Below, piece by piece: positions 8,855 through 16,913 of a stretch of 64,000 nucleotides of DNA (its first letter is position 1; every line of letters starts with the position of its first letter). Both the position numbers and the translations under genes were made by a program. Origin of the DNA: Bacteroidales bacterium (GTDB lineage Bacteria > Bacteroidota > Bacteroidia > Bacteroidales > WCHB1-69); contig JAKSMC010000007.1 of the NCBI GenBank assembly GCA_024400835.1, positions 32,678 through 96,677 of the forward strand, read 5' to 3'. Below the pieces are notes generated by a model, which saw only the letters and a program-made list of their open reading frames with translations, was not told the origin of the DNA and did not search any database.

Positions 8855-9706
8855 TTACAGAGCGTTGTAAGCGGGCGTGAAAGTGTCGCCTTGGCGGATG
8901 TCGCCCGTGGAGATACCTTTCTTGAGCCATTTGGAACGCTGTGCGGAAGTACCGTGGTTGAAGGACTCAGGCACGGCATAACCCTGTGCCTGCTTTTGCA
9001 GGTAGTCATCACCGATTTTAGAGGCAATAGCCAAACCTTCGTCAATGTCGCCTTCTTCCAGGGAACTGAACATCTCGTTGTCAACGTGTGCCCAAACACC
9101 TGCGTAGAAGTCGGCTTGCAGTTCCAGACGGACACTGATCTTGTTGCTCTCGGTTTCGCTCACGCGGCTCATCTGGTTGTGCGCGTCAGTAAGTGTGCCT
9201 AAAAGATATTGCACGTGGTGGCCGACCTCGTGAGCGATGACGTATGCGTAGGCGAAGTCACCGGCGGTGCCGAACTGCTTCTTCATACTGCTGAAGAACG
9301 AAAGGTCGATGCAAACGGTTTGGTCAGCAGAACAATAGAACGGACCTGTGGAAGATGTTGCGCCGCCGCAACCGGATTGTACACTGCTGGTGAAGAGGAC
9401 CAATTTTGGCGGAATGTACTTCTTGCCTAGTTTCTTGAACTCAGCGGTCCAAACGTCTTCCGTGCCGGCGAGGATTTTCTTGGAAAATGTTGCCAATTCC
9501 TCTTCTTCGGCAGTCGGAGTATATGTGCTTTCAGTACCCGCACCGGAGTTGGTGTTGATGTTTTGAATTACTTCTTGCGGATTTCTTCCCATCATAAGGG
9601 CGATGATGCCCACCAAAATGGTGCCGCCGATTCCCAGGCTGATGCCTGCTTTTTTACCACGTCTGTCGTCAACGTTGGTACTTTCTCTTCTTCCTTCTAG
9701 ATTCAT
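8855..9706 (-). CDS. ypfJ: YpfJ-type neutral zinc metallopeptidase
   Basis: A 283-residue protein with the zinc-peptidase motif HEVGHH (in VIAHEVGHHVQYLLG) and a downstream ELQADFYAGVW glutamate, as in the YpfJ/KPN_02809 neutral zinc metallopeptidase family. An N-terminal basic segment (MNLEGRRESTNVDDRRGKK) is followed by a single membrane helix (ISLGIGGTILVGIIALMMG), giving a membrane-anchored enzyme with its catalytic domain probably outside the cytoplasm. The SGCGGATSSTGPFYCSADQTVCIDLSF block is characteristic of the family. Substrate unknown. Confidence 0.9.
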   Translation of the reverse strand: MNLEGRRESTNVDDRRGKKAGISLGIGGTILVGIIALMMGRNPQEVIQNINTNSGAGTESTYTPTAEEEELATFSKKILAGTEDVWTAEFKKLGKKYIPPKLVLFTSSVQSGCGGATSSTGPFYCSADQTVCIDLSFFSSMKKQFGTAGDFAYAYVIAHEVGHHVQYLLGTLTDAHNQMSRVSETESNKISVRLELQADFYAGVWAHVDNEMFSSLEEGDIDEGLAIASKIGDDYLQKQAQGYAVPESFNHGTSAQRSKWLKKGISTGDIRQGDTFTPAYNAL

Positions 9707-9749
9707 AATTGGTATTTTTTAATGATTAATAATTGCGATAAAAGGTTTT

Positions 9750-11177
9750 TTATAGTTGTGTTATATCCGATATTCCGTTTCGTGTGGTGGCGATTTTGAA
9801 CCCTCTGTAATCAGTTTGCCCGTTGTGTATGAATTGCAGGACGATGTGCATTGGGTAAATACGCTGCGTGTTCACAGAAGATAGTTTTCCATCCAGCCCG
9901 ACAGTGTCGATGTTCAGTGTGGGGTCGTCCATCTTCTGGGTGAATTGCTGGATGTGCAGCCGCAGGATGTCGTTGATCCCGGTAAAGTCGTATTGGTTGC
10001 GGTCTCGGAGCTTGTCGCTTTCGACGTGAACCTGTTTGCGGTAGAGAATGGTCCGCTCGCACAAAATGGAGTTGTCAGCCTCGAGCTCCGAGCGGTTCCG
10101 GATGGCCAGCACTTCGGCAGGAGTTTTTGCATCGTTGATGAAGTCCATGCCTTCCTTGATCCAGCCGATACGGTTGTCTTTGAAACTGATAATAGACTTG
10201 TTGTCGTAGTATTTGGATTTCAGGCGGTGGGCGAAACGTGCGCGTACGTAGTCTTTGAGCCGGTCTTTGAAAATGTAGGCGATGACAAGTATGATGAAGA
10301 TGAGGAAAGGATAGTTGCCCAAATACTTTTGGAAGGGCAGGGCCACAAGAGTGGACAGGATCATGGCAATGCCGGCGGCGGCTCCGAATGAGATTTGCTG
10401 TGCCGCGTCGCTGTCGGGCGCTGTGTCTTTGCGGAGGTACAGCGCGCTTTCGATGTTCTTCTTCAGCAGTCCGTGGCGGTATACCATTTCGCTGTTGTTG
10501 GTGCTGGCCTGTGCGTCAATGTGGCTGTAGCCTTTCCCGACTTTGTACTTGCGTTCGCAGATGATGGCGTCTGTCAGTAGCTTGCGGGTGCCTGACAGTT
10601 CTTCAGTGGAAAGGGAATGCAGGTGCTTGACTACTTTGGTGAGCTGCACATCTGTGAGGTGGCTCATGTATTCGTCCGCATGCGAGAAGGAATCCTCATG
10701 GCAAGTGATGGTGCGGTAGTTGCGCAAAATGCCTTGGACATTGTCCACCAGTGCTTCGCAACGCGCATTTAGGACAGATGCCTGATTGATGGAAAGGATA
10801 GCCTTGGTCTCATCACGCAGCGCGCTTTTGAAAATGGCCGCGAACATCCGCACTTGGAAAGCACATTCGGAGGCGTTGGCCTCGGAGCGCACCTGTTGTA
10901 CTTGTCGGCAGGCTTGAAGCACTTGCGACTGGGGCTTGGATTCGGGAGAGGCGAGGGCCTCCAAAGCGTATGACGGCGTGATCAAACGCACATTGGACTT
11001 GACATCGCGGTAGAATTGGTCTTTGCCGTACGTCCCGTTGTTGATGTCCAAACTGTAGGGAATGAAAATCCAAGTGTTGACGGTGAAATCACCGGCACGA
11101 CCTTGCTCCGCGCCGTCGAATCCAACTTTGAATTCGATGGAAAACTGGTCGTGTATTTTGGTGCTGACGTTAATCAT
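9750..11177 (-). CDS. Hypothetical protein with two central membrane helices
   Basis: From Met 11177 the product is 475 residues; the nine codons upstream of it look non-native. No family is recognised with certainty. The N-terminal ~260 residues look soluble. Two hydrophobic helices follow near residues 275-320 (FGAAAGIAMILSTLVALPF and YPFLIFIILVIAYIF), then a basic stretch KDRLKDYVRARFAHRLKSKYY and a soluble C-terminus. The likely topology is both ends in the cytoplasm. It is the most upstream gene of the leftward group, diverging from the T9SS cargo gene at 11319. Confidence 0.75.
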   Translation of the reverse strand: MINVSTKIHDQFSIEFKVGFDGAEQGRAGDFTVNTWIFIPYSLDINNGTYGKDQFYRDVKSNVRLITPSYALEALASPESKPQSQVLQACRQVQQVRSEANASECAFQVRMFAAIFKSALRDETKAILSINQASVLNARCEALVDNVQGILRNYRTITCHEDSFSHADEYMSHLTDVQLTKVVKHLHSLSTEELSGTRKLLTDAIICERKYKVGKGYSHIDAQASTNNSEMVYRHGLLKKNIESALYLRKDTAPDSDAAQQISFGAAAGIAMILSTLVALPFQKYLGNYPFLIFIILVIAYIFKDRLKDYVRARFAHRLKSKYYDNKSIISFKDNRIGWIKEGMDFINDAKTPAEVLAIRNRSELEADNSILCERTILYRKQVHVESDKLRDRNQYDFTGINDILRLHIQQFTQKMDDPTLNIDTVGLDGKLSSVNTQRIYPMHIVLQFIHNGQTDYRGFKIATTRNGISDITQL

Positions 11178-11276
11178 TGCTGGATTTTTCAAAAGAGGGC
11201 GCAAACTTACACAAAAAATTGAAAGGATAAACGACTAAATCGATTTTTGAGATAGTGATATATTGAAATTATTACG

Positions 11277-11284
11277 TATGTTTG
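11277..11284 (+). promoter_or_regulatory. Bacteroidota -7 promoter element
   Basis: TATGTTTG matches the -7 consensus TAnnTTTG, 34 bases before the ATG of the T9SS cargo gene at 11319. I see no well-spaced TTTG -33 box. Confidence 0.5.
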
Positions 11285-11318
11285 CCGCCGCTTTTTAGTG
11301 CTAACAAAAAAATATGCT

Positions 11319-12548
11319 ATGAGAAAACTTTTTACTTTCTTTGTTATGTTGCTTGCAGTGGTGGTTGTGCAAGCACAGATTAGGACCTCCGAACCTTCTG
11401 CTCCTAATCATTTTAATTCGTATTCTTCTACGGAAAAAATTATTTTCAACAATCAACGTGGTGATACTTATTTGCTTACAGAACGAATGTCCTCTGACAG
11501 ATATGAGGTGAAACATTTCTTTTATGACCAAAACAAACGTGTGCTTGCCATTAAGGATTCGGCCGGTGATCCGACGTACGGCACGGTTCAAGTGATAGAT
11601 TCTATGACTTACGATGCCCAAAATCGCGTAACCAGAGTGGATGGTTATCAAAAGCTTAATGGGGTTTGGAAACATGTTTATTATGTAAACTATGTATATG
11701 ATGTCGATGGCAACCTGGTGGAAAGAACGAATTTCAACAGCTTTGGTTCTGACAGTTTCGAACAAGGCGGCATCTATGAGTATGTATATGAAAACGGTCG
11801 CAGAGTCAGCCACGAAATGTACTTTGGTGATCATTATGCGTTGGGCGAACGCTGCTTCTATCAGTATGACGCGCAAGGCCGTCTGATTAGCGAAACGTAT
11901 CTTCAAGGCTATATGACAATAGATACCACTATGAAGATCACCTATGCCTATGACGCAGAAGGACGAAAGACGGATCTTCGATATTATTATTACGAATATC
12001 CAAACTGGGAAGCTGACCGTTGGGAAACCTTCCTATACGATGCGGCCGGAAACTGTGAGGAACACAGTGTCAAAAATTCGCTCGGCCAGTACACGGACCG
12101 TCGCTTCTACGAATACAATCCGATGATCCTGGCTTCAGAGGTCTCTATGCCGTATTATGTGCCGGAATTGATGCTTCCAGAAGCATTTGACGATGCCAAT
12201 ATGCGAGTGCTTGAACATTGGTACACTTTGGATGTGGACTATGTCCTTCAATATATTTGCGATTATGCATATCTTTACAATGGCGTGTTTATGGGCGTTG
12301 AAGAACAAGAGGCGCCCTCTGTATCTATAGCTCCTAACCCTACAAATGGTTTGCTCAACATCAATGCAGACGGCCGTGTGGTGCAAAATGCGTCTCTCTA
12401 TGATTTGTCTGGACGATTGATAAATACCTACATGGTAAATGATGCAACAACATCAATTGATATGTCTCAGGTCCCTGCCGGTATCTATGTGCTGAAAATG
12501 CTCTTGGAAGATGGCAGCCCTGTTGTGAAAAAGGTTGTTAAACAATAA
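11319..12548 (+). CDS. Secreted protein with T9SS type A C-terminal sorting domain
   Basis: A 409-residue protein with signal peptide MRKLFTFFVMLLAVVVVQAQ. The central region carries loosely repeated tyrosine-rich segments (YDAQNRVTRVDGY, YDVDGNLVERTNF, YDAQGRLISETYL, YDAEGRKTDLRYY, YDAAGNCEEHSV) resembling RHS/YD-type beta-strand repeats. The C-terminal ~75 residues are a type A T9SS sorting domain: IAPNPTNGLLNI, ASLYDLSGRLINTY, IDMSQVPAGIYVLKM and terminal VKKVVKQ. The protein should therefore be exported and attached to the cell surface by the Por machinery. Its specific role is unknown. A terminator follows immediately. Confidence 0.88.
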   Translation: MRKLFTFFVMLLAVVVVQAQIRTSEPSAPNHFNSYSSTEKIIFNNQRGDTYLLTERMSSDRYEVKHFFYDQNKRVLAIKDSAGDPTYGTVQVIDSMTYDAQNRVTRVDGYQKLNGVWKHVYYVNYVYDVDGNLVERTNFNSFGSDSFEQGGIYEYVYENGRRVSHEMYFGDHYALGERCFYQYDAQGRLISETYLQGYMTIDTTMKITYAYDAEGRKTDLRYYYYEYPNWEADRWETFLYDAAGNCEEHSVKNSLGQYTDRRFYEYNPMILASEVSMPYYVPELMLPEAFDDANMRVLEHWYTLDVDYVLQYICDYAYLYNGVFMGVEEQEAPSVSIAPNPTNGLLNINADGRVVQNASLYDLSGRLINTYMVNDATTSIDMSQVPAGIYVLKMLLEDGSPVVKKVVKQ

Positions 12549-12559
12549 TTTGGAACATT

Positions 12560-12584
12560 AAGGGGCCGCAAAACGGTCCCTTTT
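12560..12584 (+). terminator. Rho-independent terminator
   Basis: AAGGGGCCG and CGGTCCCTT form a 9-bp stem (one G-T pair) with a CAAAA loop, followed by TTTT. It separates the T9SS cargo gene from the GH97 gene. Confidence 0.75.
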
Positions 12585-12596
12585 AATATACGTCGT

Positions 12597-14594
12597 ATGA
12601 AAAAATGCCTTATTCTGTTGGCGATTTTGCTGACTTCTGTTACTGTTTCTTTTGCGCAAGATGTCAATGTGATATCTCCCAATGGCCGTGTGAAGGCCAA
12701 AGTGCAAATCTCGAAAGAGGATATTCGCTATTCCGTTCAAGTGGCGGACGAGAAGATCATAGAATCGTCGCCAATTGCGATGACTTTGCAAAACGGCATC
12801 GTTCTTGGTAAAAATCCAAAATTGGCCGGCGGTAAAAAGTTCGTGGTCAATCGTGATGTGCCGGCATTGTTCTATCGTAAAAGCTCGATAAAGGAGAACT
12901 ATGTGGAATGGGTCCTTAACTTTAAGGGCGGCTATAAATTGATTTTCCGTGCCTATGACAATGGCGTTGCCTATCGTTTTGAGACGGATTTCAAAGATTC
13001 TATCGTAGTGAAAAATGAGACGGTGGCCTTCAACTTCGTGTCGGATTTCCCCGCTATCGTGCCGTATGTTAACTGCGAACGCAAGGCGGGTGAACCTATT
13101 GACAAACTCTTTGAGACTTCTTTTGAAAACACCTACACCACTTTGGAGCATGTCTCACAGATTGATGACCAGAAGTTGGTGTTTCTGCCCGCTATGGTGA
13201 TGCTTCCGTCGGGACGTAAAGTGGTGATTACGGAATCTGATTTGCGCAGCTATCCGGGTATGTATTTGCAAAACCAGCATAACGGCGCGGCGCTCAATGG
13301 CTGCTTCGCACCCTATCCAGTAAAGGTGGAACAGGGCGGGCACAACAATCTGCAGTACCGCGTGAAAGAACGGGCCGACTATATTGCCAAAACGGAAGGC
13401 CAACATGCTTTCCCGTGGCGCGTGATTGCCCTTTCCGAACAAGATAAGGAACTGGTGGACAACGACCTTGTCTATCTGCTCGCCACCCCGTCCAAAGTGG
13501 AAGACTGCTCTTGGATTAAACCGGGCAAGGTGGCATGGGATTGGTGGAACAACTGGAATATCTGGGGCGTGGATTTCAAGGCGGGTATCAATAATGAAAC
13601 TTACAAATACTACATTGACTTTGCTGCCAAGAGCGGTATTGAATATGTGATTCTCGATGAGGGCTGGGCTGTCAACTTGCAGGCCGACCTGTTCCAAGTG
13701 GTCCCTGAAATCAATCTGCCGGAGTTGGTGCAGTACGCTACGTCTAAAGGCGTCGGTATTGTGCTGTGGGCTGGCTATGCCGCTATGGATAAGGATATGG
13801 AACATGTCTGCCAACATTATGCCGACATGGGTGTGAAGGGCTTCAAAGTCGATTTTATGGATCGCGATGACCAAGTGGTGGTCGAGTTTTACGAACGTAT
13901 GGCTGCCACAGCGGCAAAATATCATCTGTTTGTCGACTTCCATGGCGCATACAAGCCTACGGGCATGAACCGCACCTATCCTAATGTGTTGAATTACGAG
14001 GGCGTCTTCGGCTTGGAACAGTGCAAGTGGATGGGCAGCGACGTGGATATGCCAACCTACGACGTGACAATACCGTTCATCCGCATGTTGGCCGGTCCGC
14101 TGGACTACACGCAGGGCGCCATGCGCAACGCTTCCAAGGGAAGTTATGTGCCTATGTGGAGTGAACCGATGAGTATGGGCACGCGGTGCCATCAATTGGC
14201 TGAGTACATCATCTTTGATTCTCCGTTCTCTATGCTTTGCGATGCTCCGACAGCTTATCTCCAGGAACCTGAATGTACGGAGTTCATTGCCGCTGTGCCT
14301 ACGGTGTGGGACGAGACCAAAATGCTGGACGGCAAGGTCGGCGAGTACGTGGTGACGGCTAAACGCAAAGGTGATAAATGGTATGTGGGAGTGCTGACCA
14401 ATTGGACGGCTCGTACGCTCACCATTGACTTGCAGGAATTAGGCATTCAGTCCACTACGGCTACGGCCTATCTTGATGGCCCGAATGCTTATCGTAAGGG
14501 CTGTGACTATCAGAAAAAAACGGTGAACGTGTCCGCGGACGGAAAGCTCTCCGTTGAGGTGGCTCCTGGTGGCGGTGCGGTTTTTATCTTCTAA
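12597..14594 (+). CDS. GH97 family glycosidase, retaining (alpha-galactosidase-like) type
   Basis: 665 residues with signal peptide MKKCLILLAILLTSVTVSFA. The N-terminal beta-sandwich (VISPNGRVKAKV..., YRFET, ATPS), the central TIM barrel (KPGKVAWDWWNNWNIWGVDF, YVILDEGWA) and the C-terminal beta domain follow the layout of glycoside hydrolase family 97. Asp419 in KVDFMDRDDQ and Glu468 in NYEGVFGLE lie almost exactly where the nucleophile and acid/base of the retaining alpha-galactosidase BT1871 are reported (Asp415, Glu470). This suggests the retaining branch rather than the inverting SusB alpha-glucosidase branch. It is probably periplasmic. Its neighbours at 16.9-20 kb (GH2 enzyme and mutarotase) fit galactoside breakdown. 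Confidence 0.92.
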   Translation: MKKCLILLAILLTSVTVSFAQDVNVISPNGRVKAKVQISKEDIRYSVQVADEKIIESSPIAMTLQNGIVLGKNPKLAGGKKFVVNRDVPALFYRKSSIKENYVEWVLNFKGGYKLIFRAYDNGVAYRFETDFKDSIVVKNETVAFNFVSDFPAIVPYVNCERKAGEPIDKLFETSFENTYTTLEHVSQIDDQKLVFLPAMVMLPSGRKVVITESDLRSYPGMYLQNQHNGAALNGCFAPYPVKVEQGGHNNLQYRVKERADYIAKTEGQHAFPWRVIALSEQDKELVDNDLVYLLATPSKVEDCSWIKPGKVAWDWWNNWNIWGVDFKAGINNETYKYYIDFAAKSGIEYVILDEGWAVNLQADLFQVVPEINLPELVQYATSKGVGIVLWAGYAAMDKDMEHVCQHYADMGVKGFKVDFMDRDDQVVVEFYERMAATAAKYHLFVDFHGAYKPTGMNRTYPNVLNYEGVFGLEQCKWMGSDVDMPTYDVTIPFIRMLAGPLDYTQGAMRNASKGSYVPMWSEPMSMGTRCHQLAEYIIFDSPFSMLCDAPTAYLQEPECTEFIAAVPTVWDETKMLDGKVGEYVVTAKRKGDKWYVGVLTNWTARTLTIDLQELGIQSTTATAYLDGPNAYRKGCDYQKKTVNVSADGKLSVEVAPGGGAVFIF

Positions 14595-14643
14595 TCTGAC
14601 TGTAAGTGATTTGCGTTGCTCTTTTTGTTTAATCCCCTGCAGT

Positions 14644-14982
14644 ATGCTTGTTAGGACAATAATTCATTATGCACTGCATTTGCTTCTGCCTCTGCTGGTC
14701 GCTCTTCTTTTTTTCAGAGAGCACCCTTGGAAAGCCTATCTTGCTATGCTGGCTACGATGATTATCGACGTCGACCATCTTTGGGCAGATCCGATCTTCG
14801 ATCCGAATCGATGCAGTGTTGGGTTCCATTCCCTACATTCATATCCGGCTGCCATATTGTATTTTATACTTTGCATATTGCCCTATCAAAAGTTGCGGTT
14901 GCCTTGGTGGCTGCGGGCGGTTGCTGTCGGCCTGCTACTGCATATCCTCACGGATTTGGAGGACTATTACTGCTGGCTGTGA
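14644..14982 (+). CDS. Small DUF6122-like integral membrane protein
   Basis: A 112-residue hydrophobic protein from Met 14644 with about four membrane segments. Conserved-looking polar residues sit in DVDHLWADPIFDPNRCSVGFHSLHSYPA and in LLLHILTDLEDYY. The alternating His/Asp pattern (HYALH, DVDHLW, FHSLHSY, LHILTD) is as in DUF6122 and resembles membrane-bound metal-dependent hydrolases; the DUF name is from memory. Its end overlaps the 3' end of the convergent gene at 14967-15560 by 16 bases. Confidence 0.75.
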   Translation: MLVRTIIHYALHLLLPLLVALLFFREHPWKAYLAMLATMIIDVDHLWADPIFDPNRCSVGFHSLHSYPAAILYFILCILPYQKLRLPWWLRAVAVGLLLHILTDLEDYYCWL

Positions 14983-15560
14983 TGAAGTCTTTCTTGTGCT
15001 TCTTTCAAAAACCACTTGTTGTAGTCTCTCGTAATACACGTGTCACTTTTCCAATAGTGTTGAGGGTCTTGTAGAAAACGATTCAATATTTTGCGCTTCC
15101 ACCGTGGCAGGCACATGTCCTCCAAACGCTGGAAATGGGGATGGCCGTACAACGCATCGTCGCGAACGCACAAACTTCCGTTTCCCCAAATGTACATATG
15201 GAAAACAGGAAGCGTTTGGGTGGTCAAGCTGCTGTAAAATGCTAATCGAAGAAGTCCTGCGCATAAAGCCGTATCTTGTATGGATTTTGCAAATACGTAT
15301 TCCTCGCTTTCGAAAAACAATCGGGTGGAGTCCTTGTAATAGATGCCGGAGGCGGTTGACACGGTCTGCTTGTCTGGATGGAGACTATATGAATAGAAAG
15401 TATAATGGCCGTTGGTGTCTAAGGATAGGCAAGAGATAATGCGGATGGAGTGCTTGGCGAAGTCTGCGACGTAGTATTGACCTGGTAGTGAGTGGGGCTG
15501 TGCCAGTCCGCAGTATGTCCATATCAGAAATATTCCTATGAAAAAATATCTATTCATCAT
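14967..15560 (-). CDS. Hypothetical exported protein
   Basis: A 197-residue product beginning MMNRYFFIGIFLIWTYCGLAQ, a likely signal peptide (the second Met at 15557 is equally possible). The rest (GQYYVADFAKHSIRIISCLSLDTNGHYTFYSY...) reads like a periplasmic beta-rich protein. No family is recognised. It converges on, and overlaps by 16 bases, the DUF6122-like gene. Confidence 0.65.
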   Translation of the reverse strand: MMNRYFFIGIFLIWTYCGLAQPHSLPGQYYVADFAKHSIRIISCLSLDTNGHYTFYSYSLHPDKQTVSTASGIYYKDSTRLFFESEEYVFAKSIQDTALCAGLLRLAFYSSLTTQTLPVFHMYIWGNGSLCVRDDALYGHPHFQRLEDMCLPRWKRKILNRFLQDPQHYWKSDTCITRDYNKWFLKEAQERLHHSQQ

Positions 15561-15821
15561 TCAATGGATTTATTGGACGGCAAAAATAGCAATAATCCCA
15601 TTGACTTATGTGTTTTGAAGGGAAACTGAGATGGCGAACAGTAGGGCGGATGTTTGGGTAAATGATAAATAATGTTTATAAATGTATTTATAATAAAATA
15701 TATTGTAAAATTTTGTATTTTTGCAGCGTTGTTTGTTTGGCTTTGAAATGCTATAAAGTTGACAATCAAAACCGTGTGTAATATTAACGAAAGGTTAAAA
15801 TGTGAATAAATTTAACAAAGT
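15561..15821. promoter_or_regulatory. AT-rich intergenic region with promoter box for the downstream gene
   Basis: There is no gene in these 261 bases. It is strongly AT-rich; TATTTTTG at 15716-15723 fits the Bacteroidota -7 element and would give a leader of about 90 bases before the ATG at 15822. No clear -33 box is seen. Confidence 0.5.
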
Positions 15822-16742
15822 ATGGAAAGTGTGGCAGATGTACAGAGAAATGTTCCTTCTTGGGATTCTATTTTGGAAATGATATATGAAACACATCAAA
15901 TAATACGTGAATCCGTAGAACTACACAATGCAGAACGTGAAGAGTATGAACGCCGAAGTCGGGAATTTGATGAGCGGCACTATGCGGAATTAGAAGAGTA
16001 TGAACGCCGAAGTCGGGAATTTGATGAGCGGCACTATGCGGAATTAGAAGAGTATGAACGCCGGAATCGAGAAATTGATGAGCGGCGCAGAATTGAAGAG
16101 GAACAACGCAGAGCTGAAGAGGAACAACGCAGAGTTGAAGAGGAAAAACGCAGAGTTGAAGAGGAAAAACGGCGGAAGGCTGAAGAGGAAAAACGTAAGA
16201 AGGAAGATGAAAAATGGAATGCGGACCGTGAGGAACTGAGACTCCAGATGAAAGAGACTGACCGCAAATTCAAGGAACTGGCTACGAAGTATTCTTCGCA
16301 AACTGGGCATATTGTGGAAGGCCTTATGGAACCTTCCGCTTTGCGACTTTTCCAACAATCTGGATTTGATATTGATAAATGCTGGAAGGAGATGAAGGGC
16401 AAGCGGAAATCCTCGGGCAATGCCATGGAGGTTGACTTGTTCCTGCACGATACTACTGATGCTGTGGCTGTTGAGGTGAAAACCAATTGCACTGAGGCTG
16501 ATGTGGACCGATTCCTCGCGCAGATGGAAAAATTTGGCGATGTTTTTCCGGAGTTTGCCCATGTGAACGTTTATGTCGCCATAGCTGCCATTAACTACAA
16601 TCGCGGTGCTGACAAGTATGCTGCTCAAAAAGGACTTTTCGTCATAAGAGTCTCGGATGATGCTTTTTCCCTTGATCCGGCGGAAAGATCCGATATGACG
16701 TATTTCTACAAAGGTGAGAAGTACGAAAAACTCAAGTCGTGA
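15822..16742 (+). CDS. Coiled-coil PD-(D/E)XK nuclease-like protein (DUF3782-like)
   Basis: 306 residues. Residues about 38-150 form one long charged coiled coil of near-perfect repeats. First come 18-residue units (EEYERRSREFDERHYAEL) encoded by 54-bp DNA repeats, then 7-8-residue units of EEQRRAE/EEKRRVE type. The C-terminal domain resembles the restriction-endonuclease fold: AMEVDLFLHDTTDAVAVEVKTN supplies the spaced D...ExK active-site residues. Such proteins are common in Bacteroidota and cyanobacteria as DUF3782 or PD-(D/E)XK nuclease family entries and have no proven role. No restriction or methylase partner lies nearby. Confidence 0.8.
   Translation: MESVADVQRNVPSWDSILEMIYETHQIIRESVELHNAEREEYERRSREFDERHYAELEEYERRSREFDERHYAELEEYERRNREIDERRRIEEEQRRAEEEQRRVEEEKRRVEEEKRRKAEEEKRKKEDEKWNADREELRLQMKETDRKFKELATKYSSQTGHIVEGLMEPSALRLFQQSGFDIDKCWKEMKGKRKSSGNAMEVDLFLHDTTDAVAVEVKTNCTEADVDRFLAQMEKFGDVFPEFAHVNVYVAIAAINYNRGADKYAAQKGLFVIRVSDDAFSLDPAERSDMTYFYKGEKYEKLKS
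15939..16084 (+). repeat. 54-bp tandem coding repeat
   Basis: Two identical 54-bp units (15939-15992 and 15993-16046) and a third, diverging unit from 16047 encode the coiled-coil of the nuclease-like protein. A run of 21/24-bp units follows to about 16200. Unit number is likely to vary between strains by slippage or recombination. Confidence 0.85.
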
Positions 16743-16913
16743 TAGATGGAGCGTTTGTATTCTCAAAAAACTTTTGAGGATTGTGTTGAATTCGGAATCC
16801 GTCATTCTTAGATGATAGTTCAACTAATAGGTGTTTTGTATCGTTTTTTTTCTCACATTTGCACCTCACATTGAAAAAAGGAACTTATGTCCAATAATAA
16901 ATCCCATTTAGAT

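Noticed and set aside
13155..14195. 346-residue minus-strand ORF
   Set aside because: Lies wholly antisense to the GH97 gene, whose motifs are intact; composition is that of a reverse-complement shadow.
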